64,000 bases of DNA from Spirosoma endophyticum (GTDB lineage Bacteria > Bacteroidota > Bacteroidia > Cytophagales > Spirosomataceae). The stretch spans positions 682,001 through 746,000 of the forward strand of contig NZ_FOLQ01000002.1 of assembly GCF_900112365.1 (NCBI RefSeq), in the 5' to 3' direction. This document shows positions 18,071-27,211 of this stretch, in pieces (the first letter of the stretch is position 1; each line of letters begins with the position of its first letter). A program made the translations under genes and the position numbers. Below the pieces are notes generated by a model that was given only the letters and a program-made list of their open reading frames with translations, did no database searches and was not told the DNA's origin.

Positions 18071-19237
18071 TTATTCTTTCTTGGTCGAGAACTGATAGAT
18101 CGTCGTTGATTTGTAGGTTTCTCCAGGACGTAGTGTCGTTGTTGGAAACGCCGGGTGGTTTGGTGAATCGGGGTAATGTTCCGTTTCCAGGCAGAGCGCG
18201 TACCGTTTTTTGTACGGGAAACCTTCGCGGCCTGTTACTGTACCATCCAGGAAATTGCCGGTATAAAACTGGATCGCGGGTTCGGTCGTGCGAACTTCCA
18301 TCAGGCGACCGCTGGTGGGTTCATAGACCGTAGCGGCCAGTTTGAGCGAGTCGGCAGGACCGTTTAATACCCAGCCATGATCGTAGCCACCACCGTATTT
18401 AATCTGGGTATCGGTTGAGTCGTTGATACGCTTGCCAACAACGGTTGGATTCGTGAAATCGAAAGGTGTATTCGCTACGTCCTGCAATTTGCCGGTTGGA
18501 ATCAGGGTTTTGTCAACTGGTATGAGCCTGTCGGCGTTGAGCGATACGACGTGGTCGAGGATGTCGCGTTTGGCGCCACCTGTTAGGTTAAAGTACGTGT
18601 GATTCGTCAGATTGACGACGGTTGGCTTATCCGTTGTGGCCTGATAATCAATCTTCAGGGCGTTGTCTTTTTGTAATGTATAAGTCACTTCAACCGTCAG
18701 ATTGCCGGGATAGCCTTCTTCGCCATCTTTCGAGGTGTACTTGAGCTTAAGTGCGGGCTCGTCGCCGTCAACGGGCGTAGCGGTCCAGAGCACCTTATCG
18801 AAACCTACTTTGCCACCGTGCAGGTGATTGCCGAAGTTATTGATGAACAGGTTATAGGTTTTCCCGTCCAGCGTAAATTTTCCTTTGGCAATCCGGTTAC
18901 CATACCGGCCAATCAGCGCTCCGAAATACGGGTTGTTCTTCACATAGCTCGACAGTGAATCCTGACCCAACGTAACGTCTTCAAATTTGCCATTCTTGTC
19001 GGGCGCTGTCAGCGACACAATAATGCCGCCGTAGTTGGTGATCTGGGCGGTCATGCCTGCTGCGTTACGTAGCGTGAACAGGTCTGCCGTTTGGCCGTCG
19101 GGCAGTTTGCCGTATGCCGTTTTTTCGATGCCGGGTTTTTCTTCGCTGGCTTCTTTTTCTTTCTTGGAGGAACAGGAGTTCATGGTTAATGTGCCCGTTA
19201 GAAGAGCCAGAGATAGTAATTGGGGGAATAATTTCAT
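18071..19237 (-). CDS. galM: Aldose 1-epimerase (galactose mutarotase), lipoprotein form
   Basis: This 388-residue GalM begins with a lipoprotein signal (lipobox MNSC, Cys22) and a charged linker, so it is membrane-anchored in the periplasm rather than cytosolic. Family motifs are ITNYGGIIVSL, GRYGNRIAKGKF, the catalytic-His region NLTNHTYFNL and the catalytic-Glu region CLETEHYPDSPNHP. It interconverts alpha and beta anomers of aldoses such as galactose, glucose and arabinose. It is the last gene of the arabinose locus, 173 bp behind araD with a strong hairpin in between, so it may be partly uncoupled from the operon. Confidence 0.93.
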   Translation of the reverse strand: MKLFPQLLSLALLTGTLTMNSCSSKKEKEASEEKPGIEKTAYGKLPDGQTADLFTLRNAAGMTAQITNYGGIIVSLTAPDKNGKFEDVTLGQDSLSSYVKNNPYFGALIGRYGNRIAKGKFTLDGKTYNLFINNFGNHLHGGKVGFDKVLWTATPVDGDEPALKLKYTSKDGEEGYPGNLTVEVTYTLQKDNALKIDYQATTDKPTVVNLTNHTYFNLTGGAKRDILDHVVSLNADRLIPVDKTLIPTGKLQDVANTPFDFTNPTVVGKRINDSTDTQIKYGGGYDHGWVLNGPADSLKLAATVYEPTSGRLMEVRTTEPAIQFYTGNFLDGTVTGREGFPYKKRYALCLETEHYPDSPNHPAFPTTTLRPGETYKSTTIYQFSTKKE

Positions 19238-19345
19238 GAACGAATGCGGGTTTTGGAGGAGTGAGTAAGTAAACGTGTTTTCGTGTAAAGATCGTACCTA
19301 CGCAGACACGTATAGGAAAAGGATATGGTATCCCATTAATACTTA

Positions 19346-19408
19346 CAGTTTTTTGCTTAGCGCCGTGCCATGGTTCTTAACTGTGGCACGGCGCTAAGCA
19401 AAAAACTG
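19346..19408. terminator. 25-bp perfect inverted repeat between araD and galM
   Basis: Arms 19346-19370 and 19384-19408 match perfectly over 25 bp around a 13-nt loop. The stem includes a T6/A6 tract. It lies 2 bp past the araD stop on the minus strand, a natural place to attenuate read-through into galM. Confidence 0.65.
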
Positions 19409-19410
19409 AC

Positions 19411-20109
19411 TTAACAACCCTGACCGTAGTAGGCGTTTACGCCGTGTTTGCGCTCGTAGTGTTTCAGCCGTAGTGAGTCTTTAATGCGGGGCGTGTTGGG
19501 GTTGATCTGGAGCGTCAGATACGCCATGCGGGCCACTTCTTCCAATACGGCCGCGTTATAAACGGCTTTGTCGGCATTTTTGCCCCAGGTAAACGGACCG
19601 TGATTTTGCAGAAGAACCATTTCCATTTCTTTGTACGACAAACCTTTCTCGGCAAAGACGTTGAAAATCTGATTGCCCGTTTCGTACTCATAATCACCCT
19701 GAATCATATCGTCGGTGAGGGCGGGTGCGCAGGGTATATCCTGATGGGTATGGTCGGCGTGGGTGGTTCCGAAGATAGGAATGTCCAGTCCAGCCTGAGC
19801 CCAGGCTACTGCGTAGGTACTGTGCGTGTGCACGATGCCGCCAATCGAATCCCAGGTTTTATACAGTGACGCGTGGGTTTTGGTATCCGACGACGGCCGC
19901 ATTTTTCCCTCAACGATTTTAGCGTCGTAATCGCAGATCACGATGTCGTCAACGGTTAGTTTCTCGTAAGGCACACCACTGGGCTTGATGGCAAAAACGC
20001 TGCGTTCCCGATCAACCGCGCTGACATTACCGAACGTAAATAGCACTAAGCCCAGTTTGGGAAGCTGCATATTCGCTTCGAAACATTCTTCTTTTAAAGT
20101 CGTGTACAT
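19411..20109 (-). CDS. araD: L-ribulose-5-phosphate 4-epimerase
   Basis: This 232-residue class-II-aldolase family protein is of normal AraD length. Motifs are GNVSAVDRE and KPSGVPYE (phosphate binding), SSDTKTHASLY, the metal-ligand HTHSTYAVAWAQ and the later LQNHGPFTWG. It converts L-ribulose-5-phosphate to D-xylulose-5-phosphate, the last specific step of arabinose catabolism, in the cytoplasm. It lies 89 bp downstream of the GH51 gene; that gap is filled by an inverted repeat of the GCGAAAGAGTGA family, which therefore forms its leader. Confidence 0.95.
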   Translation of the reverse strand: MYTTLKEECFEANMQLPKLGLVLFTFGNVSAVDRERSVFAIKPSGVPYEKLTVDDIVICDYDAKIVEGKMRPSSDTKTHASLYKTWDSIGGIVHTHSTYAVAWAQAGLDIPIFGTTHADHTHQDIPCAPALTDDMIQGDYEYETGNQIFNVFAEKGLSYKEMEMVLLQNHGPFTWGKNADKAVYNAAVLEEVARMAYLTLQINPNTPRIKDSLRLKHYERKHGVNAYYGQGC

Positions 20110-20118
20110 GGTTAATGA

Positions 20119-20187
20119 GCGAAAGAGTGAATGAGCGAAAGAGCGACTAGAGTGGAAATAGTAGCAAACACTCTTGCACTCTTTCGC
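20119..20187. repeat. GCGAAAGAGTGA-family inverted repeat (abfA-araD gap)
   Basis: GCGAAAGAGTG (20119-20129) faces CACTCTTTCGC (20177-20187). A second partial copy, GAGCGAAAGAGCG, lies at about 20134-20146. The same core appears at 51364-51375, 51605-51616 and 51669-51680. Confidence 0.7.
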
Positions 20188-20198
20188 CCTTTCACTAC

Positions 20199-21740
20199 TT
20201 AAAGTTCTAAAACTACCACCGACACGGGCGGCAACGTAACGGTCAGGTTATCGCCGTTTAGTTTGGCTCCGGTAAAAGGTACAGGCTTGATTTTGTTAGG
20301 ATTATCAAACGTATTATGATCCTGCATTTTGGCCGATGCCAATATTCGACCCGTTATGCCCGACGCTTTGATTCCTTTCAGATTCACCGAAATTTCCTGC
20401 GGTTTGTTGGCGTCGATATTCACGAGAGAGATGTGAACTTTACCCGCCTTGTCGCGCGAGGCCGATACCGAAATGGCAGGCAGTTTTGTATCACCAACGG
20501 TATAATCGTCGGATTTTACATCAATAGGAATCAACGTAGCGTCCTGGTGTACATTATACATCTCCAGTACATGGTACGTTGGCGTGAGCAGTAATTTCTC
20601 CTTGTCGGTCAGAATAACTGCCTGCAATACGTTGATCGCCTGCGCCAGATTGGCCATGCGTACCCGCTCGGCGTGTTTGTGGAAAATGTTGAGCGTCATA
20701 CCGGCCAGCATGGCATCGCGCATGGTGTTTTGCTGGTACAGAAACCCCGGATTTGTGCCGGGCTCTACGTTGTACCACGAACCCCATTCGTCTACAATCA
20801 GGGCTACCTTTTTCTGTGGATCGTACTTGTCCATGACCGCCGAGTGTTTCTGAATCAGCTCATCCATCTTGTACGCTTCTTTCAGGGTTCGGGCATACTC
20901 GCTTTCGGTGAAATTAGTGGCCGATCCTTTTTTGCCAGCGTCCCAGCTAAACACCGAATAATGGTGCATCGCCAGCCCTTCGAGCATGTTCACCGGAATA
21001 TTTTTCATGAGCGTTTCGGTCCAGTTGTAATCGTCATCACTGGCGCCTGAGGCAATCCGAAAAATCTTTTCAGTGCCCACTTGTGAGTTCATAAACGTAC
21101 TGTACTGCCGGTAAATGTTGGCGTAGTAATCGGGTTTCATGTTTCCACCGCACCCCCAGGCTTCGTTCCCTACGCCCCAGAACCGTACATTCCACGGTTT
21201 CTCGCGACCGTTTTGCTGCCGTAAGTTCGACATCGGGCTGTTCTTCTCGAAGTTGACATACTGCACCCACTCGCTCAGATCCTGCACCGTACCACTCCCG
21301 ACATTGCCCGCCAGATACGGTTCCGTGCCTAATAACTCGCACATATTCAGGAAGTCGTGTGTACCGAAGCTATTGTCTTCCGTAACACCGCCCCACCACG
21401 TATTAACGATTTTTGGCCGTTTCGCTTTTGGTCCGATTCCATCTTTCCAGTGATACGTATCGGCAAAGCAACCACCCGGCCAGCGCAGATTCGGAATTTT
21501 GAGTTTCTTCAGGGCATTGACAACATCCAGACGTACCCCGTTTTTGTTCGGGATTTTTGTGTTGTTTTCGCCCACATAAAACCCTTCGTAGATGCACCGG
21601 CCCAGGTGTTCGGCAAAGTGACCGTATATGTGGCGGCTGATGACGGTTTTTCCTTCATCGGCATTGAGCGTCACTTTGTTCTGCGCCGAAGCAATGAGAG
21701 TCAGGCAGGCAAACGCAAGGGTTGTTAGTTGTTTTTTCAT
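20199..21740 (-). CDS. abfA: Secreted GH51 alpha-L-arabinofuranosidase
   Basis: This 513-residue GH51 enzyme has a signal peptide (MKKQLTTLAFACLTLIASAQ). It continues with the family opening ISRHIYGHFAEHLGRCIYEG and LRWPGGCFADTYHWKDG. The acid/base is E193 (GVGNEAWG) and the nucleophile E318 (IVDEWGSWY). It removes terminal alpha-L-arabinofuranose from arabinan or arabinoxylan. The signal peptide places it in the periplasm, feeding free arabinose to AraA/B/D. It lies between araA (134 bp upstream, with a GC-rich hairpin) and araD, so it belongs to the ara operon. Confidence 0.95.
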   Translation of the reverse strand: MKKQLTTLAFACLTLIASAQNKVTLNADEGKTVISRHIYGHFAEHLGRCIYEGFYVGENNTKIPNKNGVRLDVVNALKKLKIPNLRWPGGCFADTYHWKDGIGPKAKRPKIVNTWWGGVTEDNSFGTHDFLNMCELLGTEPYLAGNVGSGTVQDLSEWVQYVNFEKNSPMSNLRQQNGREKPWNVRFWGVGNEAWGCGGNMKPDYYANIYRQYSTFMNSQVGTEKIFRIASGASDDDYNWTETLMKNIPVNMLEGLAMHHYSVFSWDAGKKGSATNFTESEYARTLKEAYKMDELIQKHSAVMDKYDPQKKVALIVDEWGSWYNVEPGTNPGFLYQQNTMRDAMLAGMTLNIFHKHAERVRMANLAQAINVLQAVILTDKEKLLLTPTYHVLEMYNVHQDATLIPIDVKSDDYTVGDTKLPAISVSASRDKAGKVHISLVNIDANKPQEISVNLKGIKASGITGRILASAKMQDHNTFDNPNKIKPVPFTGAKLNGDNLTVTLPPVSVVVLEL

Positions 21741-21779
21741 AGGAAAGGTTTGGGAATATATTTTTGTCGCAGCATTTTA

Positions 21780-21816
21780 CCCGGCCCCTCCCCTGTTTTC
21801 CAGGGGAGGGGCCGGG
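21780..21816. repeat. GC-rich REP-like hairpin between araA and abfA
   Basis: Arms 21780-21795 and 21801-21816 pair perfectly over 16 bp (CCCGGCCCCTCCCCTG and its complement) around TTTTC, followed by GGGTGGGGT. The G/C-only composition differs from the neighbouring genes and resembles dispersed intergenic palindromes. It could stabilise or attenuate the operon mRNA. Confidence 0.65.
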
Positions 21817-21874
21817 GGTGGGGTAAATTAAGTCAAAGCAACAGAGCCACTACTTAACCCGGCGGTACAATTCA

Positions 21875-23371
21875 TCAATAAGACCGGTATGCCGCTTCGC
21901 TCCAGCGTAGTTCGTTTTTCAGTTGACGCAATTTGGTATCCTGGTCAATGACGACCAGTTCAACCCCGAAAATATCGGCGAAATCTTCCATGTGTTCTGT
22001 CGTCAGGTTTTGGCTATAGACAGTATGGTGCGCTCCGCCAGCCAGAATCCAGGCGGCACAGCCCGTTTGCATGTCGGGAAGGGGTTTCCAGATCGCACGG
22101 GCTACGGGTAGTTTGGGCAACGCTTCGGGGACTTCTACGGCTTCTACTTCGTTGACCAGCAGCCGGAAACGATTTCCCATGTCGATGAGCGATACGTTAA
22201 TGGCTGGTCCTGCGGGTGCATTGAACACCAACCGAACCGGATCGGCTTTGCCGCCAATGCCTAACGGATGAATTTCGCAGGTTGGTTTGCCAGCGGCAAT
22301 GGATGGGCAGATTTCGAGCATGTGCGACCCCAGCACCAGCGGATTACCAGGATCAAAGTGATACGTATAATCTTCCATAAATGAGTTACCGCCGGGTAAA
22401 CCTGCCGCCATCACTTTCAGAGTCCGTACCATCGCCGACGTTTTCCAGTCGCCTTCACCACCAAAGCCATAGCCATCGGCCATCAGGCGCTGCGATGGAA
22501 TGCCGGGTAACTGCGTCATGCCGTGCAGATCTTCAAACGTATCAGTGTAGGCGGAGAAGTTACCATCTTTCAGAAACGCCCGTAGCCCAATTTCAATTTT
22601 AGCCGCATCCCGAAGCGAACTATGTTGCGCTCCGCCTTTTAACAAAGAAGCTATCAGTGTATAGCTGTCGGCGTATTCGGTTACCAGGTTATCGATCTCA
22701 GCGTCCGTCACCTGATTGATGACCGCCACCAGATCGCCAATGCCGTGCGTGTTTACTGACATGCCGAACGTCATTTCAGCGGCCACTTTGTCGCCATCGG
22801 TTACGGCCACCTGCCGCATATTATCACCAAAACGCACAACTTTCATGGTCTTTAACTCATAGGCAGCTACGGCCACCCGTGTCCAGGACGCAATTTTTGC
22901 AATAACATCGGGTTGCTGCCAGAAACCAACCACCACTTTGCGGTTCAAACGCATCCGTGACATCATAAACCCAAATTCACGGTCGCCGTGGGCCGACTGA
23001 TTGAGGTTCATGAAGTCCATGTCAATGTCGCCCCAGGGAATGTCGCGGTTGAATTGCGTATGGAGGTGAAGCAACGGTTTTTTCAGTACGGTCAATCCCC
23101 GAATCCACATTTTGGCGGGCGAGAAGGTATGCATCCAGGTGATGATGCCCACGCAATTCGGTGCTACGTTCGCTTCCTGACAGATGGCGTAAATTTCGTC
23201 TGGTGTTTTCACCACGGGTTTGAAAACGACCCGCACCGGAACCTGCGGAGCGTTGCCCAGAAATTCGGCAATAATAAGCGAGTGGGCGTCGACTTGTTTT
23301 AGCGTTTCTTCGCCGTACAGGTGTTGGCTACCGGTGATAAACCAGACTTCAAATTGTTTCAGATCAAGCAT
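21875..23371 (-). CDS. araA: L-arabinose isomerase
   Basis: The start is set at the ATG at 23371 (498 residues, normal for AraA), giving [20 protein letters not shown]; a longer frame to 23494 lies inside araB and is rejected. Motifs include [18 protein letters not shown], the catalytic-Glu region GFGGEGDWK and the C-terminal [13 protein letters not shown]. It isomerises L-arabinose to L-ribulose in the cytoplasm and is Mn-dependent in the family. Its ATG overlaps the araB stop by 8 bp (23364-23371), which indicates translational coupling. Confidence 0.96.
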   Translation of the reverse strand: MLDLKQFEVWFITGSQHLYGEETLKQVDAHSLIIAEFLGNAPQVPVRVVFKPVVKTPDEIYAICQEANVAPNCVGIITWMHTFSPAKMWIRGLTVLKKPLLHLHTQFNRDIPWGDIDMDFMNLNQSAHGDREFGFMMSRMRLNRKVVVGFWQQPDVIAKIASWTRVAVAAYELKTMKVVRFGDNMRQVAVTDGDKVAAEMTFGMSVNTHGIGDLVAVINQVTDAEIDNLVTEYADSYTLIASLLKGGAQHSSLRDAAKIEIGLRAFLKDGNFSAYTDTFEDLHGMTQLPGIPSQRLMADGYGFGGEGDWKTSAMVRTLKVMAAGLPGGNSFMEDYTYHFDPGNPLVLGSHMLEICPSIAAGKPTCEIHPLGIGGKADPVRLVFNAPAGPAINVSLIDMGNRFRLLVNEVEAVEVPEALPKLPVARAIWKPLPDMQTGCAAWILAGGAHHTVYSQNLTTEHMEDFADIFGVELVVIDQDTKLRQLKNELRWSEAAYRSY

Positions 23372-25034
23372 GCTGCGTTGCAAATTGGGAACTGTTAACT
23401 TGTTTATTTTCAATAAAAGCACCCAGTGACAGGTACTTCTGGTAGAGCGTTTCGTAGATCGATGCCTGCGCTGGACGAGGGTAATATTCGGCATCGAAGC
23501 CTGAGCCCATCGCTTTCTGGGCAGCTTCCATGGTTGGGTGAACGCCAGCCGCTACAGACGCGCACATAGCGGCACCCAACGCACACGCCTGATCAGCACT
23601 GGCTACCTGGATGGGCTTATTCAGTACGTCGGCGAGGGTTTGCATCACGAACGGCGATTTTTTTGCGACCCCACCAATCGCAATTACTTTTTTGATTGGG
23701 ACACCTTCCTCGATAAATCGGTCCACGATACTGCGGGAACCAAAGGCCGTAGCCTCCACTAATGCTTTGAATATTTTGGCTGAATCCGTACCTAAGTTTA
23801 GCCCTGCAATAGCCGCCTTGAGTGTGTGATTCGCATCGGGCGTCCGGCGACCGTTGATCCAGTCCAGGGCGATTAGGTCATTTTCAGTAACGGGTAGCTT
23901 CGCTGCCTGAGCCGACAGATGCGGAATGAGCTGACGGCTTAACGTATCGGCCGCTTCGTCGCCCAATAGCTCACGTACCGGATTGATGATCAGGCGGGAA
24001 AACCAGGCGTAAACGTCACCAAAAGCCGATTGCCCCGCTTCCAGTCCGAGCATCCCCGGCGCTACAGAGCCGTCTACCTGACCGCAAATTCCCCGGATGA
24101 GCCGATGCCCGATTTCTTCGTTGGGCGCCATCAGAATGTCGCAGGTAGACGTACCGATAATGCGAACGAAAGCATACGGCTCAATTTCAGCACCGATGGC
24201 GCCCATGTGCGCGTCGAAGGCGCCCACACCGATCACTACGTCGGTAGACAGCCCCAGTTTCTCCGCCCATCCTGCTGAGAGATTACCCATTGGTTTATCG
24301 GCGGTGTAGGTATCGGTGAAGAGCCGATCACGAAGTCCACCAAGCAATGGATCAAGTTTTGTCAGAAATTCATCGGACGGTAAGCCATCGAATTCGCTGT
24401 GCCATAAGGCTTTATGTCCAGCCGCACAGCGCGACCGACGTAACGTCAGCGGGTTTGTATTACCCGTGAGCACTGCCGAAATCCAGTCGCAGTGTTCAAC
24501 CCACGAAAAGGCGTGTTCCCGAACGGCTTCATCAACACGTAGCGTCCGTAACATCTTGGCCCAGAACCACTCCGACGAATAAATTCCCCCTACGTATTTC
24601 GTGTAATCGACATCCCAGTGATGCGCCAGCTTGTTGATTTCCTCCGCTTCGGCGTTGGCCGTGTGATCTTTCCAGAGAATAAACATCCCATTCGGATTCT
24701 CGGCAAAATCGGGACGTAGCGCCAGTGGTAAACCAGTTTCATCGACCGGGCCGGGCGTAGAACCCGTCGTGTCAATCGAAATGCCAACCACCTGCTGCCG
24801 AACATCGGAGGGAGCTTGCGCTAAAGCACCAATAATCGTCGCTTCCAGCCCTTCGAGATAATCGAGGGGGTGCTGGCGAAATTGTGAGGTAGCTGGATCG
24901 CAGTAAAGGCCCTGTTTCCATCGGGCGTATTCGTGTACGTGTGTGCCAACGGCTTGTCCCGTCTGGGCATCAACGACCAGCGCCCTGACCGAGTCGCTAC
25001 CGAAATCCACACCGATCACATATTGGTTTTTCAT
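23364..25034 (-). CDS. araB: Ribulokinase (FGGY family)
   Basis: This 556-residue protein is a full-length AraB-type FGGY kinase. The N-terminal phosphate-binding motif is [18 protein letters not shown], followed by [27 protein letters not shown] and the C-terminal FGGY signature IAGLNLGT...[14 protein letters not shown], shown in part. It phosphorylates L-ribulose to L-ribulose-5-phosphate. It is the first structural gene of the operon. Its 202-bp upstream region carries palindromes proposed here as AraR operators. AraA follows with an 8-bp overlap. Confidence 0.95.
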   Translation of the reverse strand: MKNQYVIGVDFGSDSVRALVVDAQTGQAVGTHVHEYARWKQGLYCDPATSQFRQHPLDYLEGLEATIIGALAQAPSDVRQQVVGISIDTTGSTPGPVDETGLPLALRPDFAENPNGMFILWKDHTANAEAEEINKLAHHWDVDYTKYVGGIYSSEWFWAKMLRTLRVDEAVREHAFSWVEHCDWISAVLTGNTNPLTLRRSRCAAGHKALWHSEFDGLPSDEFLTKLDPLLGGLRDRLFTDTYTADKPMGNLSAGWAEKLGLSTDVVIGVGAFDAHMGAIGAEIEPYAFVRIIGTSTCDILMAPNEEIGHRLIRGICGQVDGSVAPGMLGLEAGQSAFGDVYAWFSRLIINPVRELLGDEAADTLSRQLIPHLSAQAAKLPVTENDLIALDWINGRRTPDANHTLKAAIAGLNLGTDSAKIFKALVEATAFGSRSIVDRFIEEGVPIKKVIAIGGVAKKSPFVMQTLADVLNKPIQVASADQACALGAAMCASVAAGVHPTMEAAQKAMGSGFDAEYYPRPAQASIYETLYQKYLSLGAFIENKQVNSSQFATQHA

Positions 25035-25115
25035 GGTTTAAGGGTGCTTCCCTGATCAAAAATTATATCTGATGAACGTTCAGCGTTACGTAGAAAGTGG
25101 CTCTGTTTAGGGATA

Positions 25116-25151
25116 GTGTCTTATTGACACAATATTACAGCGTCATTGTGT
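25116..25151. promoter_or_regulatory. Candidate AraR operator upstream of araB
   Basis: GTGTC-N5-GACAC (25116-25130) is a perfect 15-bp palindrome and forms GTGT-N7-ACACAAT with the next bases (25116-25133). ACACAAT (25127-25133) is also mirrored by ATTGTGT (25145-25151). The same GTGT-N7-ACACAAT pattern occurs upstream of araR. Assignment to AraR is inference from position and repetition. Confidence 0.5.
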
Positions 25152-25236
25152 TATTTCCATGAGAAATAGCAATAATTTTTTCAACCTACAAGGTCTTCAA
25201 AGCTCTATAGGTTTTTCAGTGCTGATTTTAAGTTGA

Positions 25237-25938
25237 CTAAGCCAATGTCAGTTCAGGGAAAAAGCTGACATAGTCCGTAAGATACTGTTGATACTTTTCG
25301 GCGTTCAGGCGATACAGCTGCCCTTTCTTCGTAACCGAGTTGGTATCCTTCTCGCCCGTGCCAATTAATAAGTCGGTCGATAAGATTTTCCGGCTGAAGT
25401 TTCGTCGGTCGAGGGGTGTTTTAAAGATGGCTTCGTACACCTTTTGAAGCTGCGGAATTGTAAATTTTTCGGGCATAAGCTCAAACCCAATCGCGTGCAG
25501 GGCGGCTTTATAGCGCAGCCGATGCATAGCCTGCTCAACCATGGCGTTGTGATCGAAAATCAGGTTGGGTTTAGCGCTCAGATTAATCCATGAGGCATTG
25601 TGGGAGCGAATGGCGTTCACATCCTGATCCTGAATATTAACCAGGGCGTAATAAACCACCGAAATGGTACGTTCGACCGGGTCGCGATTTATGGCACCAA
25701 AGGTTTGCAGCTGTTCAAGATACGTATTGGTCATCCCGGTCAAATCAAACAGAATCCGTTGGGCAGCGGCTTCCAAGTCTTCATTATCGTTCAGGAATCC
25801 ACCCATCAACGACCACTTGCCAAACTCAGGTTCGAAATTTCGCTTGATGAGTAGCAGTTTGATCTCCTCCCCATCAAAACCGAAGATGATGCAGTCAAGA
25901 GCAACGAGAATCCGGCTTGGGTGTGTATAATGGATCAT
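25237..25938 (-). CDS. araR: AraR-type Nudix-wHTH transcriptional regulator (NrtR family)
   Basis: The start is the ATG at 25938 (233 residues); the upstream TTG only adds MIII. A Nudix domain (about 1-140; LLLIKRNFEPEFGKWSLMGG) is followed by a winged-helix half (EKFTIPQLQKVYEAIF, DRRNFSRKIL). The Nudix box is degenerate: the REUxEE core reads RILFDL, so hydrolysis is unlikely and the domain probably senses a ligand. This architecture matches the Nudix-type arabinose regulators described in Bacteroides, placed next to araBAD. It lies 202 bp upstream of araB on the same strand and probably represses araB and itself through the GTGT-N7-ACACAAT sites. Confidence 0.85.
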   Translation of the reverse strand: MIHYTHPSRILVALDCIIFGFDGEEIKLLLIKRNFEPEFGKWSLMGGFLNDNEDLEAAAQRILFDLTGMTNTYLEQLQTFGAINRDPVERTISVVYYALVNIQDQDVNAIRSHNASWINLSAKPNLIFDHNAMVEQAMHRLRYKAALHAIGFELMPEKFTIPQLQKVYEAIFKTPLDRRNFSRKILSTDLLIGTGEKDTNSVTKKGQLYRLNAEKYQQYLTDYVSFFPELTLA

Positions 25939-25974
25939 AATAATTATCAACAGAAAGTTAGATCAAGCCGGATG

Positions 25975-25992
25975 GTGTGTACGCAACACAAT
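25975..25992. promoter_or_regulatory. Candidate AraR operator upstream of araR
   Basis: GTGT (25975-25978), a 7-nt spacer and ACACAAT (25986-25992) match the site found before araB in both sequence and spacing. Its position 37 bp upstream of the araR start suits autoregulation. Confidence 0.45.
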
Positions 25993-26049
25993 TATAAGGA
26001 AAGATGGGTATACTCACCAAATCGTGCTATGTATGTACACTATAAAAAA

Positions 26050-26075
26050 GGGCTTTCACTACGTAGTGAAAGCCC
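26050..26075 (-). terminator. Terminator of trpS
   Basis: This is a perfect 26-bp palindrome with 13-bp arms (GGGCTTTCACTAC). On the minus strand it is followed by a T6 run, 50 bp after the trpS stop. Confidence 0.8.
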
Positions 26076-26125
26076 CGAAAATAGTAAACGTATCGACTTT
26101 AAACCGCTAAGCTGTAGAGTAGGCT

Positions 26126-27103
26126 TTAGCTAAACCCCAACTTCTCCCGAACGCGCGCAATCGTTTTTCCGGCCACGATGCGTGCTTTTGCCTCACCAGC
26201 CTGAAGTTCAGCTTCGAGGGCCTCGTGGTGCGTCATGTAATAATTGAAGCGCTCACGCTCATCGGCAAACTGCTCAACAATGAGTTCATAAAAGGCTTTC
26301 TTTGCCATGCCGTAGCCGTAATTGCCACCTTCGTACAGGCCCCGCATCGTTGCGATCTGCTCATCTGATGCCAGCAGTGAATATAACTGGAACGTAATGT
26401 CGGCGTCGGGATTCTTCGGTTCTTCGAGTGGTGTAGAGTCCGATTTGATTTTCTTGATCACTTTCCAAAGCTCATTTTCGGGCAGGAAAATGTCGATGTA
26501 GTTGTTATACGACTTGCTCATTTTAGCGCCGTCGATGCCGGGGATCGTCATGAGTCGGTCGTCGATACGTGGTTCGGGAAGCACAAATACCTCATCTTCA
26601 TATTGATGGTTGAACGTACTGGCAATGTCGCGCGTCATTTCGATGTGCTGCCGCTGGTCTTTCCCGACGGGAATAATCTCGGCGTCGTAGAGCAGAATAT
26701 CGGCTGCCTGCAAAACCGGATAGACGAATAAGCCTGCGTTCACGGCAGAAGCCGACCGATTGGATTTTTCCTTGAAGGAAGTTGCATTGTTGAGCATCGC
26801 AAAGGGCGTAAAGCAACTCAGGTGCCACGCCAATTCTGTATGCTCAGCTACCCGCGACTGCCGCCAGAATGTGTTTTTCTCCGTGTCCAGCCCAAACGCC
26901 AGCCACGTAGCGGCTACGGCGCGCGTAAACTCCCGGCGCATTGGACCGTCCTTGATGGTTGTTAGCGAGTGCAGATCGGCAATGAACAGAAACGACTCAT
27001 TATCGGGTTGTTTCGATAAGTCAATTGCGGGCTTGATGGCCCCGAGAATGTTGCCCAAATGCGGTCGTCCGCTACTTTGGATACCAGTTAAGATTCGTGC
27101 CAT
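26126..27103 (-). CDS. trpS: Tryptophan--tRNA ligase
   Basis: This 325-residue class-Ic synthetase is of usual TrpS length. It has a HIGH-like motif (GRPHLGNILGAI) near residue 15 and a KMSKS motif at 194-198 (DGAKMSKSYNN). Other family segments are ADLHSLTT, YPVLQAADILLYDAE and VPVGKDQRQHIEMTRD-type (here IIPVGKDQRQH). It charges tRNA-Trp in the cytoplasm. It is monocistronic, with a terminator at 26050 and a heptad-repeat-filled gap upstream. Confidence 0.97.
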   Translation of the reverse strand: MARILTGIQSSGRPHLGNILGAIKPAIDLSKQPDNESFLFIADLHSLTTIKDGPMRREFTRAVAATWLAFGLDTEKNTFWRQSRVAEHTELAWHLSCFTPFAMLNNATSFKEKSNRSASAVNAGLFVYPVLQAADILLYDAEIIPVGKDQRQHIEMTRDIASTFNHQYEDEVFVLPEPRIDDRLMTIPGIDGAKMSKSYNNYIDIFLPENELWKVIKKIKSDSTPLEEPKNPDADITFQLYSLLASDEQIATMRGLYEGGNYGYGMAKKAFYELIVEQFADERERFNYYMTHHEALEAELQAGEAKARIVAGKTIARVREKLGFS

Positions 27104-27108
27104 GTATG

Positions 27109-27203
27109 GAATGATGAATGATAAATGATGAATGATGAATGATTTCTAACAAAAGCCATTCATTATTCATCATTCATCATTCACAGTTTGTAATTCATCA
27201 TTC
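27109..27203. repeat. Heptad TGATGAA repeats in inverted orientation
   Basis: 27109-27142 consists of about five units close to AATGATG. 27157-27203 carries the complement (ATTCATC units), so the tract folds back on itself around a short centre. It fills the gap between maeB and trpS and may act in termination or mRNA stability. Confidence 0.7.
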
Positions 27204-27211
27204 GTAAAAAC

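Noticed and set aside
27109..27203. Repeat tract considered as a CRISPR array
   Set aside because: Units are only ~7 bp, without regular spacers, and there are no cas genes in the window.
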